From: Macquaria australasica
Lineage: Eukaryota > Chordata > Actinopteri > Centrarchiformes > Percichthyidae
Assembly: GCA_005408345.1 (NCBI GenBank)
Contig: SEMN01000103.1
Coordinates: 372,001-436,000, forward strand
DNA: 64,000 bases
Direction of reading: 5' to 3'
Below are positions 13,001-26,478 of this stretch, in pieces (the stretch's first letter is position 1; each line of letters starts with the position of its first letter). Under the pieces are notes generated by a model. The model saw nothing but the letters and a program-made list of their open reading frames with translations, was not told the origin of the DNA and searched no databases. The position numbers and the translations under genes are program-made.

Positions 13001-16000
13001 AGATTAATGAGTTGTCAGAAGTTATACTTTCACATCTATAACATAAAAACGTTTTGGAACAGCTGAGCCAAAATATATAGCTTATAAAATAATCTTTTTT
13101 TTTTTAAATTATCATGAAGAGCAAAGTATTTTTTCTTCAATACAAAACTAATGTTTCACAGGCAAAGATTTATAACTGTGGACATCCATTATGTAACAAA
13201 TATTGTTTACTTCCCCAGTCTGGTAGAAGTTAAAGGGGAACTGTGGAACAATCAAAGCCACAATTCTTCTGCATGTGATGACATTTCTTCATGAAGTAAA
13301 ATATACCAGGGGCGCTGTCCCTCCACCACATTTGTATTTTTAATATAAACTGTTGCTATTGTTTGAAGAACAAATTGAGATTATCATTTCTAGGCTCCCT
13401 CCATACACTCATGCACACATGCAGCTATTAATTATACTTGTATGTGTAACACTGCTGGAGCTTTTAATTACATACTAATCACTAATAGCAGTCTCAGTAT
13501 TAAATTCTTAATTAAAAGTGAGGAATTTCTCTTGCTATCTCCTCAAGGATTTGGCACCCATCCAGCACCACGATTCTCTCTCTAACCAGCCAGGCCTGTA
13601 GCACTCTCCATATGGCTAATAATAGGTTTAAGGCTAGTTTCCGTAGCAGGAATGCAACAATTATACCATAGGATGAGCTTATTCACTTGTCCCTGGGTTT
13701 GTATCCCGCAAAGAGACACGGGTCTGTCTTTTGTCAGACCCTAAATAACATCAGAGTATTTCATAGAACAAAAGAGGAAACTGTAGATTTTTTTCTAGTT
13801 TGACAGAGTTAGAAGCCCTGCTCGAATGTAAGTGGTGATTTGTGCCAGTAAAACCTATGCGGTGCTTTTTAAGGAAGGCCAGTCAGATAAAATGGACACT
13901 GGTATCTCATCAGTTGATTTTCAATGAAGTATTTTGACCTAAAGAGTAGTCTGAACCAAGGCAGAGTCAGTGATTGTCCGTTGTGAGCATTTGATTTTTA
14001 GGTTTTTCAAAAATCGATGGAAAGTAAAATCTAACTTTGATACAGTACAAACAACTGGCATAAAGTAACAAAAACGGCCTCTTCAGCTGTTGCCAATTTA
14101 ACTTGTTTGTGCTCTGAACACCACTCACTGCAATGAAAAATGCACGTTATTGGGTGTACACTTTTACATGAAACCACCTAGTTATTTCAAATAATGTGAA
14201 AACGACACGCCTCCACACTAGCACTTTCAGGTCGTTTTGGTAGAGATCACTGTCCAAACTAAAACACCAAAACAAGACAAAAATGGCTAGATCTCTTCTT
14301 CTACATCCTCTTTGGTTTGCCAAAAAAAATGTGCGTCACAGCCAACATCTGCTAAGGAGGGTGAGAGAAACAGTCTGGTTACTTTGCTGAATCTCAAATG
14401 GTTTAAACTTCTGAACTCACAATTTGTTCTCATTTTCGTATTTTTTAGAATCTGTAGACAACTGAGCTGACATAAGAGGTATGGCTCATAAATGTTAACT
14501 GTTAAACCAAGGCAAACAGCAACTCCTAGGCTGCTACACTGAAACGTTGACAACATCAGCATTTTATGTTTGCAAGGTCATCTGACATAATACAGATTAA
14601 AGTGTAACTCCACCCTTAGATTCTGCTTGAACCCTCTCTCCCAGCAAATTTAAAAAAATGCAACAAGTGAGGGAACAACAACTATAGGAGGCGTGGCCTC
14701 GTGGCTATGTAGTGTGTGGCTCAGGGGACACGGTGGAGACTGACTGACACTGATTAGAGCCTTTTTTAATACAAATTTTATGACGTAGACAGGTCCCAAC
14801 CAGTTGACTCTATGTCAGCATTGGCCTCGCAAGGTTCAGGTTTGATTTAAAACAGCAGATGGCATGTTGAGCCATTTTCAACCCATGAAATGCCGATTTT
14901 TATAAATTTGGTAAGAAATGTCAATATTAACACGAGTATTGATGTGTTTCATCACAGTACAGTCATATAATTTAGTTTACAACTCAAAAAAACACATTTT
15001 AAGTGTGCAATACCTCTTTAATGACAGCTTCTCTATAACACAATTGGCAGTATTGACATTTTAATCACAGAGAGGGTTAGAGGTGACAGAATTTTGTCTT
15101 CTTAAATTTACCTTCACATAGTATGTTATAGTTTTTGACAAAGCTCAGTTTAGGGGCGATAAAACTACTGGCTAACCAGTGCAGTTTCAGTAGTCATGAA
15201 CTGAGCAACAGCTCAACACAGCTCACCTTTGTTTAATTAATAGGCTCATAACTCACTGTAGAATGGTCTTCAGTTCATCAAGAACGAGAACAGAAAAAGG
15301 AGGCTGTCAAACATTATTGGATTACAGAGTACAACCAGGGCACTCCTTCCTGCTTGTCTTCCTTCCCCTCCTTCCCTGCTCACTCGCCTCCTCTCCCGGA
15401 AGGCCGCTGACAGAAGCTGTCACTTTGCCACAGCACTCTGCTCGACACAACTAGCAACAGGAAGTGTGCCACCATGACCTCTTGCTGCTCTGCAACCTAG
15501 TTTGGTCACTGTGTTATTTTTGAAACACTATATTAAAATAACAGCTGAAAGGATTTGTCTTTCTAAAGCAGTTGTGAGAAATCCCACTGATGACACAGGG
15601 AGGATGGTGGCTAGTAAAGTAATGTTTGGCAGTTCAGGACAGTGGTTACCAACCTGGAGGTCGGGACACCCCAAAGGGTCACAAGATAAATTCGAGGAGT
15701 CATGACATAGTGAAAAAGATGGGTACTTTTCTCTAATCTTTGCTTTTTTTGTTGAAGACTGGATAGTTTTACCTCTTCAGACCTCTGAGAACTATTTAAA
15801 TGAAACAGTCTGAGATGGGACCAACACTCTTTGGTTGAACTGCTCACAACCCGTATGCCATTTTTTGATTGTGGTGGGAATAGTCTTGCTGAGCTGAGGG
15901 GTGAGCAACTGTGACCACTCAAGCCATGCTGGCACGGAGTGTTTTTCCACTGCACAGCATGGTGAGGTCAAAGAAGTTGTTTACCTTGATGACGTGTTGG

Positions 16001-19000
16001 AAGTGTGCTGGTTTGCAGAAAACGCAGTAAAAGCCTGTCACGTGCAGCTCTTGATTTAACCGCTCACTGTGTCCGTTTCTGCTTGTACTTTTTATTGGAG
16101 AATGGCACTGCTAACAAAGCAAATTTATCGGCATTCAAGTTGTCGTCAGACGATAGCTGATGGGTTCTGAGATTGCTAATTGGACTGTAAACAATGGCCA
16201 GTGCATGGAAGAAGTCTTGGCCCAGATATCCGTTATCCAGTTATCCGCTGGCTACACCGGAAGCCATTTGCCATTGCCCCCAGATGCTAAATCGTTGTCA
16301 GGCAATAGCCAATGGGTTCTGAGATTGGCAGTAACTTAACACAGCTCCAATACAGATGTAAAGTGATCAGTAAACTCTAAAATAAGGCTGATATCTTAGT
16401 ACAAACAGGAACACGAGTGAAACTAAACTCCAAACCAAAGAGATTCAGTTAGAAGCTACAAAGTAGTGAGAGATGAACACAGAGAGGTTTTTGTCTAGTC
16501 ACCAGCACAGACAAGTGTTGATCCACGCAAGACATAGCTTGTTGGATGGGAGGAGACTGTCATGGGTTGGCCGCGGTCAGCCCTGCTACCAGGCGGGACC
16601 ACAACAGTGCAGCTTGGCGCGGATATCCCCTGCTGTGAGGACGCAATGGAAACGCATGTGTTCATGGCTTGCTTGCCCGGTGCAATAATTAAAGCAGGCT
16701 GACCCGGGCCCATGGAAACACTAGACATATGTAACCTGCGACAAGGGCTTACGAGTTTCCTCTGCAATGATTTAGCTTATTTAGGACGCATTTTGCCGTC
16801 ACAGGGCCTTCTGGTTGGAATGATACACTGAATTTTAGTATACTCTTATTGTTTTGGAGCTTCTTACTAGATCCCCAGAGACAGCAGCAACCCTACTTCC
16901 ACCTCGTCTGAGATGTCTTTGTGCCAGTCACACGCACTCACACACATAAACACACAAACTAGTACACCATTGCTGTAAAACATGCATGCATATAGACACA
17001 CACATTCATACAGATGAACAGGTGTGTACATAACTGCTCACAGTCGTAGGCGCGTGGACAGGTGCACACACACCTGCCTGCATACACACTTATGTACAGG
17101 TGCACACTGAAATACACACAGCTGCATGCACACGCACATTCAGGCACATTCACCAGTGTATAAACACACACTGCACAGTCACAGTCACACATCTCATCTT
17201 ATAGACGACTTGTGTGAAGTACTTCAGTGAGGGAGTGAAGAGGGCGGGGAAAGGGTCCATCAAATGAAATGAATATGTATTAGATGGGGTTTGAAGTAGT
17301 GACTTGTATTCAACCCCGCATTCTCACGGAGCGTCTGTCACTCCGTCACCATCAGGATATAATAAGGCATCTCAATGATGCTCAGAACCCAGGAGACTTT
17401 CACATCTAAGACACCTGTCCATATCTGCGCGTACCCCCACATTCCCTCTTCCAGCCGACTCCAGCTCTTTATTTCTTTGTGCCTCTTGCACCCTCCCTCC
17501 TCCCAGCTCCTTCTCCTCTGCCTTACCTTCAAACTTTACCACATTTTACCCTCTTTATGCACTGTATGGGTTCAGTTGAAAGTTAATAAAATCTCTTCCA
17601 TCTCTCTCCAAATATGCCCTCTTGCTATATCTTCCTTCCTTTTCTCTCTTTCTCTGTTTCTCTATCTCTTGTTCTTGTCTGTGTGCGCACAAGGACGGTC
17701 TCTCTGACGCCACAATACATTCATCCTGAAGGGCATGGGAGAGACTCTCCTGAATGCCTCTGTGTAGGTGTGCATTTGTGTGTGCACATCTCTCTATAGG
17801 TCCACCATAGGTTAATACCCTGGCCAGCAAACCTCTTGGCCTTTGACCTCAGTCCTCTTGCAGACACACAGTTGAGTAGGGCTTTCAGCCGGATTTACAC
17901 AACCACAGACATGAAGGGTTCCTATTTTACCTTGCAAAGTAGAGACTCCCAGCTTTTCTGTTAATAAATTCACTAATGTGGCTTGCCAAACATCTCCAAA
18001 ACCACAATGGCCAGTAAGTCGGATTTCAAACACTGATATTTGTTTAAATGTGTTTCTTTTATTTTTGTTTTTGTTTTCAGGAATCCTGTGTTATTTATCC
18101 CTTTCATGTGTTCACTTAAAAATTGTACTTTATCTTAAGTGCCATCTTAAGCTTTATACAATTTTATTTTTCCTGTTGATGTTGATATCTCAGGTCTTGT
18201 CTGTCTTCGTGTTCAATATCCTGTAAATTCTAAAATAAATAAAAAATGTACGGTTGGCTGAGATTGAAAAGTTGCTTTATCGATGAAAACTAAATGCGAC
18301 AAAGTGCAATGGAAACGGACAGACAAAGCGAAATGTGAAACAGATAAAGGAAATGTTGAGTTTGCATTACAGGAGCTGAGCAGAAGACAGGGGTCATCTT
18401 ACTTTATAAAATATTATTTATGTAATAGCATACAAATTAGAAACTGTCTAAAAACGCCAGTTCAGACCAAAGATTCACGACGAGACAAAACCGTTTTAGA
18501 ATGCTGCAGCAGTGTGATCTGGCCCGTCTCAGCTCGACTCAAGATGCCTGATGGCATTGCCTACGACTCAGCTTGTCAAATCGCCAGTGGCTGGTTTTAG
18601 AACATAAGGCACGTCACCTGTTTCAACAGCCAATCAGCTCGTAGCGAAGTCATCTGGTCATCTTGACCTGCTCGTTTTTTTTATGTTTTCGCCGTTTCAT
18701 CAATACTAGAAATGCAACTGTAGCAAGTAACTCACTATCACTAACCTCATTCATATTTTAAGATGCTACAAATTTTATCCAGCTACAAAAAAAGCCTAAA
18801 AAGCCTGCAGACAGAACAGAAGTACAGATAGTCATTGCTATGGAAACGATACATCGTCTCGTCTAGTCGCATTGGTGTAAACTGGCAGGTTTCAGAGTGT
18901 TGCAGACCGGGCGCGTTGCAAGTAGTTGCAAGTTTCAATTCGTCTCGTCGCGAATCTTTGGTCTGAACTGGGCTTAAGAAGCTTTAAAGGATAGGTTTAC

Positions 19001-20555
19001 ATTTTTTCATCTCTATCTTAAAACAATACTAGCATGCCCATATGGACATATGGAAACCATTTTTGGTGGCTGTAATCATTCTTCCTGTTCATACTGGCCG
19101 CAAAGAGATCCCTTTCCACAGACGTTTTCAATGTAAGTGATGGGAGATAAAATGCACAGTCTTTCTAAATATTACTTCCAAATTTAAGCTGAAGCTAATA
19201 TGAGGCTTTGGCAGTCAGTGAGTTAGACAAGCCAAGTGTATATATCTCCAACAGTTACTGCCTTTTTATTTTGAAATTTCCTCTTTGTGTTGCTACAAAG
19301 AAAACTAACTTGGTAGATACCCACTTGATTTGTCTAAGTCAGACTGCTAAATCAATCAATCATCAATCAATCAAAATGTATTTGTGTATCATCTTTCAAA
19401 CAAATCAAATGCAAAAGTGCTTTACAAGCGACTGACAAAACGTAGGATGTTAAAAATGGATTTAGAGACTAATGAACACCAAAACAACTGAAAAAGCGTA
19501 AAAGATAATACAAGCAATATAAATAGCCTAAAAATAAAATCATGAAATACCACACCAAATAAAGAGTCATATTACCTTTAGCTGAACATAGGAAAGCATT
19601 ATTACACAGAACAAGGACTACGGATTTAGTCCCCATCACTTACATTTAAATTTCTCTGACACGGGATCTCTTTGCAGCCAGTATGGTCAGCAGGAACGAT
19701 TATAGCGACCAATATATCATTATAGTGGGTGTGGTTTGATCAGATTTGATCAACAACCCCACAATTGTCATCACATTTTGAGTCAAATATTGCTGAATCC
19801 TGATTGGTGCGAGCAATGTGACATCACCTGATTCTAACACAGCCTGCCCACCTCAAACCAGTGAGGAAAAAAAAAAAGAAATACAGAAATCTCTCATGTG
19901 GAATAGCCCAAACTGTTCTAACTTAGGCAGAAAAAAAGTGTGTTCATGTAGGATCTAGTCACTCATGGTAAGAAGGTGATTGAGAAGAAAGGTTTTCAGG
20001 GCCTTTAAGCTCATGTTCACCACAGAAAAGTTCTTTGGGAGTCGTAGCTGACCTCTGTCCTTAGGTTTTTATGCACAAAGGCTTGTACCTTAATAATAAA
20101 TAACCAGATATTTTCTAACACAGTTGCTCACCTGAGGTTTCAACCTGAGAGTTTCATGCCCATATAAGCATTGGAGTGCTCCAACTATTAGTCACCTTAC
20201 ATTGTCTATGCAGAAAATGAATGGGACTGTTACTTCTGGAAACCTAGGCACCCGAAAATACTTCCTCCCACTGTGCAACTCAATGCCAGTTGGGCTGTAC
20301 TGTGTGTTTCCAGTGCACCGAACTTCACCAACCAGCCATTTCAGTGTAAGCACCATTGTTTTGTTAAAATGGGACAAGTGTTGTTGCCTCGCTTGTGAAC
20401 ATCACTTTTCAAGACTGTTTAATTCAGTTAAGAGGAAATGCCATCTCATGTTGCCCCTTTGTATTTAACTCAGCTGCCATGACCCAAATCTTCCAAACCT
20501 ACCCGCTTATGTAACTTCAGTCTTCTCCGTGTGACCTGTTTCCTTGGCGTATCTA

Positions 20556-20592
<37 letters not shown>

Positions 20593-20766
20593 CAATCTTC
20601 CTGCCTATGGTCAGAATATCCTTCTGGCTCTTTTAACCTGCACCCTTCCTCATCTGCACACACACACACACACACACACACGCACGCACATACTTTAACC
20701 TCTTCAACCATTTCTGTCAAACTTCAAACTTATCTTTCTTTCTTTGATCACTTTCTCTGACTGATC

Positions 20767-20824
<58 letters not shown>

Positions 20825-23800
20825 CCTTTCCTCTGTCTTTCCGCTCCTCCCGAAAGCATGTTTCCAAAACCTGACTTTTTGTCACACATCACATTATATC
20901 ACATTGCATTTTGTCAAAAAGTCATCCATGCTTATCAAGCCCGGCTTATATAACTAACCTCTTCAAGTCCAGGATGCTGCACCCTACGTTAAGCAGCAGC
21001 AGAAGCAGCACCCGCTACCACATACACATGAACAGCATATACTGTACATACCACACATGCATGCACAAAGCCTCATAGCTAATAATAACTGTGTAAAAAG
21101 GTTTTTTTGACCTTATTTTTCTGCAACATAGCTCTTAATCTCCAGTCTCTAAAAATTGCCTGTAAAATCAGGAGGCATTGTGGGAACTGTACACATACAG
21201 TAGACTGTAAAATGAGTGGATGCAGGTGCGCTCTAGTCTGCACTAGATATATACAATGTATTCATGCATATGTACGCACAAATAAAACAAATATCCATTT
21301 CTGACTTACTCTGTCTGTCTGTCTGTCTATGAATCTATGATTCTATTGAAACACAAAGAATAATGAGATTTAATTATTTCCCAACACAATATCAGAATCT
21401 AAGTATTAAGTTTTTCTTAAAATATTTACTTAAATGTATTTGTAATTTTTAAAATCATACTTTTGCCACAGTCTGAGTATCTGCTTATTTGAACACTTAC
21501 TTGAAGCTAAATGCTTACACTTGCTAAACTACATTATTCAAACCAAAGATGTGTTAAAATGGAAATATCTTGTAATCTTATATCATACCCATATTCCCAA
21601 AATTCTGTCTATGTGTGGTCTCAAGAAACATTTGGATCTCCACTACAATTTAAAAATGTTTGAATATTAAAATTGAATTAAAGTCATTTTTTGTTTTTTG
21701 AGCTCACTGTAAAATAAAGTTATTTGGGTTTGAACAAGCTATGCACCACAGGAGTTTGTGGGGGTACTTCAGAACTTAAGAGGCTAAGGGTCGGGATATG
21801 CTCCAAAAGAACTAGTTTGTACAACGTGTTGTTAAAAGTATTTATAGTTGCTCTGAACCCACCATAGAGAGGAGGGAGATGCGATATTGTTTAAGTATGG
21901 GGTTAACGGCACACATTTTTCCAGACAGTCGTTTCTGGATGACATTCATACTGTTGCACTAGGGTGTTCTCATGAAAAGTGACAGAAATAGTTGTGTCAA
22001 TAATGAAAAAAGGAAAGGGAGCTAGAGAGAGAAGTTCAAACCCTGGCTCCCACTGATTTAATGAATTTAGAGACTGTTGAGACATTTTCCTGCAGTGGAA
22101 AGAGCAAGTGTATATGTTGTGTATGTCATTTTTCTCAGGCCAAAGTTACTGGGCTGAACCAGTAGTCTTTTTCAGTGTCCTTCCTACGTTTCACACAAAC
22201 ACACGCAGACACACTCACACACGATGCCTGTGACTGTGTGATCCATCAGCTACTGGGCAGGAATGGCATGGCCCAACTCGGCCCAATAAGCTCATTAATC
22301 AGGCAGGGTGAGGAGTGGGTGGAAGGATGACACGGCAGCGAATCTCATTATCTTACTTCACAGCGCTGCTAATCAGTACATTTATTGATAATGACTATTC
22401 CCATTCAGTGAGAGGAGATTACTGTTTCCGTAACATGTTGGAAAGAAGGCATTTGCACGTATGTATCCACATGTACGATATGTGCACGCAAGCAGGCTTA
22501 GGCTAAAACTGATGCTTTCCGAGTGGAAGGATAGTCTCCCTTTTCACTGCAAACTTATACACACAAAGACACACACATACACACAGTTTCCCTCTTCAAC
22601 ATGACGTCCCTGTAGCTATGAGTGGTGAAATTGTGGTAGTTTTTTTTGTTTGTTTGTTTGTTTTTTGTTCTTTATATTCAGTTTTTCTGAAGAAAGAAAG
22701 AATAGTAGTGCATGTTATATATGTACATATCAGAAATGAAATGGTCCTACTGTAAATGGAAAGTACATTAAATCTAAATGTAACTGATCAGATAGAATTG
22801 TAATTGTTTAGGATCATATAAAGGCTGAGTGATATTGACAAAATCAAATTTCACTATGTGTTTGTTTTTTTTTTTTGAACAAACAAACATGTATTGATGT
22901 AATGCTGACAGTATTTTGTGTTTGACAGCTGTACTTTGTGTTTTGTGCTACTTAGCAAACAATCGCTACATTTGACAGCTGCTGCTTCTTCTTCTTCTTT
23001 TCAATGGCGAATTGCAACCCGGAGCATTATCGCCAACATTTGGCCGTGATTGTCGCCCGCCAAAATATCTGTTGGCTTGTTTGCCCGCTTGACTTTATTT
23101 CAATTTTGTTAAAAATGCTTAAACATGCTTTTACTTTCAGTTCGGTGTGCACTGTAACAATCGCAACCACGGCTGCCATTTTTATAAGTTGGTGGTCCCT
23201 CCCCTCCCGCTACGTAGCCAAGATGCCAACCATCGAGGGTGAGAAGCGTTCCACACTCAACTTTTTGACCGTTATGAGTACACCATCCGGGTACTCATAG
23301 TGCGCTAATTGTCAGTGTGAACGCACTCATGCACTTAAAATAGCAAGCGCAAATTAAGACACAGCTCAAGTCTTGTTTTAATATCTTGACTACATTTTGA
23401 TTATGCTATATTGATATTTTGCACAGCTCTAATTGCCAAGTACACTACAGTAATGAAAATAAACTATTCATAAATACACATGGGACAGCAGGAATTAATT
23501 CAGCAATATAGAGCGGCAGTAACACATAGCACATGTCACTCTACAAATATCCTGTACATGCATTCAACTAATATAATTAAGTATAGGTGTTTTAGTAAAA
23601 AACTGTAACAAAAACCCCACTGGAACACATTGAGAAGATGTATGATTGCTCCAAAGCAGTCTACTGTAGTAGTGTTTAAGACATCACATGACTTATTAAA
23701 GCTGAGCAATATGGCGCCAAATAAATACTACAACAATCATTTTTAACCCTGGTCTGAAAATATCTTTATTCCTACTTTGTGGTTCGCTGACAACTAAAAT

Positions 23801-24785
23801 TCAGTATTAAATGATCTGCTGAAATATGTTTTAAATATGCCAAAGACTGTTAATGCTGACCATTAACAACATAAGGAAATTAGTGTTGCATGAAAACATG
23901 CATTGTTTGGTATCCTGGCGTTCCCATCGGTTTGGGTTACAGGGTGGTAGTTTTTGTGGACATGTGGATCACCAATTGAAAGGGAAACACTCATGAGGAA
24001 AACAAGCTCCCCGTGGCCCAAACCATCCTAGAAATAATACTTGAAGCTCTTCATTTACTCCAAGGGGACAGCGGGGAAAACTTTTACCATACTTAATGAC
24101 ATGAACAAATGTAGGCCGATAAGAGATTTTTAACGTCAGCATCGGTAGCTTTTCGGTACACCGCCCGGCCCCAACAGAGAACACACATGCCTGAAAGTGA
24201 AAAGTGCCAGAGTGTGCAAAGTCTGAAATACACAGGGTTGTGCAGACATTGCAAGTAGTGTACAGGTGTGCAAAAACTGCTTGGGTAATAAAAAAAATAG
24301 TGTGTAAATAAACAAAGAGTATAGGTTGGCAAAGTTAGACAGGCTGGCTGCTGAAGTGATGGGTGGACTTGGTGTTAATGATCCAGCGCCTCCTCCCGCA
24401 GGAAAGTTTTAGGAACAGATGGTTGCCTTTGTGTGCTGAGCCGGTGGCAGTCCTCCTTGCCATTTTCATCACCCGACTGTCACGCATTTCCTTGATAGAC
24501 GGCCACAAAGAGCCAGTGACCCGCTAAGTAGAGCAGCTGAAAACCGCCAGAGCTTTTCTCCTGGAGGAGCAGGGCGAGGCAGAGGTGGACCAGGCTGTTA
24601 TGCTATGCTAGAGACAGTGAGAGAAGGTGGTTTTTGTAGGAGAAACAAAGCCGGTGTTGAGCAGCGAGAGCTCAGGAGAAAGAGCAGAGAAATACCCCCC
24701 CCCTCAGTGGTATTAATTAGCAGCAGCAGATGAGTGGAGAACGGGAGCCTGAAGGGAGAACAGGTTCATGTCAGGTTAGCCTACA

Positions 24786-24856
<71 letters not shown>

Positions 24857-26409
24857 TTCCCTTTCCTCACATGTACACAACACACACAAACAATAGGTGT
24901 TACAAATTGTAGAAGTGTCTGTTTTCCCCCATTATGGTCCAAACTCTAGGATTTGTTATGTGCTTTAAAATAGTGTTGTTTTCATGAAGCCCAATTTAAC
25001 ATCCTGTTTCAGCTTGAACACACCCCTTTTCACATATTCAAAATTGCATTAAACCCCAGAGCACCCCAGCCTGGGACACTCCACAGCTCTGACTAATTGT
25101 TGCCCCAGCCTCCCTCTGCCTTGCCCCCTGTCTACATTGAATGCATTTTAGCCACCATTTTCAATTGTGAGCCTCAGGTGTGTCTGACAGAAGAGATACA
25201 CTTCAGCTGTCTACCTCTGCGGCATAATGGCTCGCATTTCACTCTTGTGTGACTGTGACCCGAAGCGTCTTTTTTACTCGACATGGTAAACTTTCAAGTA
25301 CCCTCATTAATAACCAAGACAGTGGTCCAGAGCCAGAAACTCTAGCTAACGTCAGCTTCAGCAGATGCAGCAGAGGCAATGGAGAGTGGCAAGATAGGGA
25401 ATGTGTCTGAGTTGCTGGGATGATGTTGATTTGCCCCAAACAAACACTGTATACTACTACTACTGTTACTACTGCTCTTTGTTACATGCTCTTGCCTTTG
25501 AGTTATGAGCATTTTTCCCTTCTCAAATTGTTAGGAAGGCTAAACTATTGAGTATTTCACAAAAAAAAGAATACATTTTGTGTAAACGAAATATTGTCTC
25601 CTATCCCATTAATTATCTTGTGACCCGCCTGGGGGGTCCTGACCCCCAGGTTGTGAACCACTGGTCTATAGGACAGAAAATCCTATCTTCTCTGGAAAAA
25701 AGCAAAGAACTGCTGTTGCAATGAACACTATAGACTGGGACCAGAATCAGTTGATAGTACAATAAAGTGACTGTAAATGTAGTTTACTTATTTGAAAAAG
25801 TGGATTTAGTGTTAAGTTCCTCTATAACTTTTTCTCCTGTTTCTTTTCTTCCCCTTCCGTTCTCTCTTTCTCTGTTTCTCTCTGTCTGTCTCTCCCTGCA
25901 GAACTCTATACGACACAACCTGTCCTTGAACAAGTGTTTTCTCAAAGTGCCTCGCTCCAAAGACGACCCTGGAAAAGTAAGTATTTCCTGAACAATGTAA
26001 TGCAAAAGAAAAGCTCTGCTTGAATTACGGAGCGACACACAATGAAAATGCAAGCCTATTTCAGCGAGCTTACAAATAAGGCCGAGGCGACGGCGATTAC
26101 CTTTCACGTGTTGAGTCGCCCTCGTGCCACATGTGTGTGCACACTTGTGCATAAGTGCACCCAAAGACACCCATACTCACTTATTCTCTTTCTTTGTGTG
26201 AGTGTCTGCACTTAAAAGCAATTTGTAGCTCCATAACCGGCTGAATGCCTAATGCCGCTTTCTCTGTTTTCTGCGGCTCTCCGATATTGATTCTGCCAAG
26301 TAATAATGTGGTACAGGGAGTAATGAATAATAAGTATATGTAGGTACACTCCTTGAGATGCGAGGCCATTCACGCATCTGTTATGCTTTATTAGGCCCTG
26401 TTTCACTCA

Positions 26410-26478
<69 letters not shown>

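Larger units (their letters stand above)
7074..25901 (+). other. foxj3: foxj3 intron 1
   Basis: 18.8 kb between GTAAGG and CTGCAG, splitting the forkhead domain before helix 3. No coding sequence is recognised. It contains most of the window's repeats (listed separately), several microsatellites, and motif-rich stretches near 11.4-11.6, 13.4-13.6, 16.5-16.8, 22.2-22.5 and 24.4-24.7 kb that look less decayed than their surroundings. Confidence 0.85.

Noticed and set aside
24730..24949. Leu/Ser-repeat proteins around 24.8 kb
   Set aside because: Translation of a (CT)n microsatellite.
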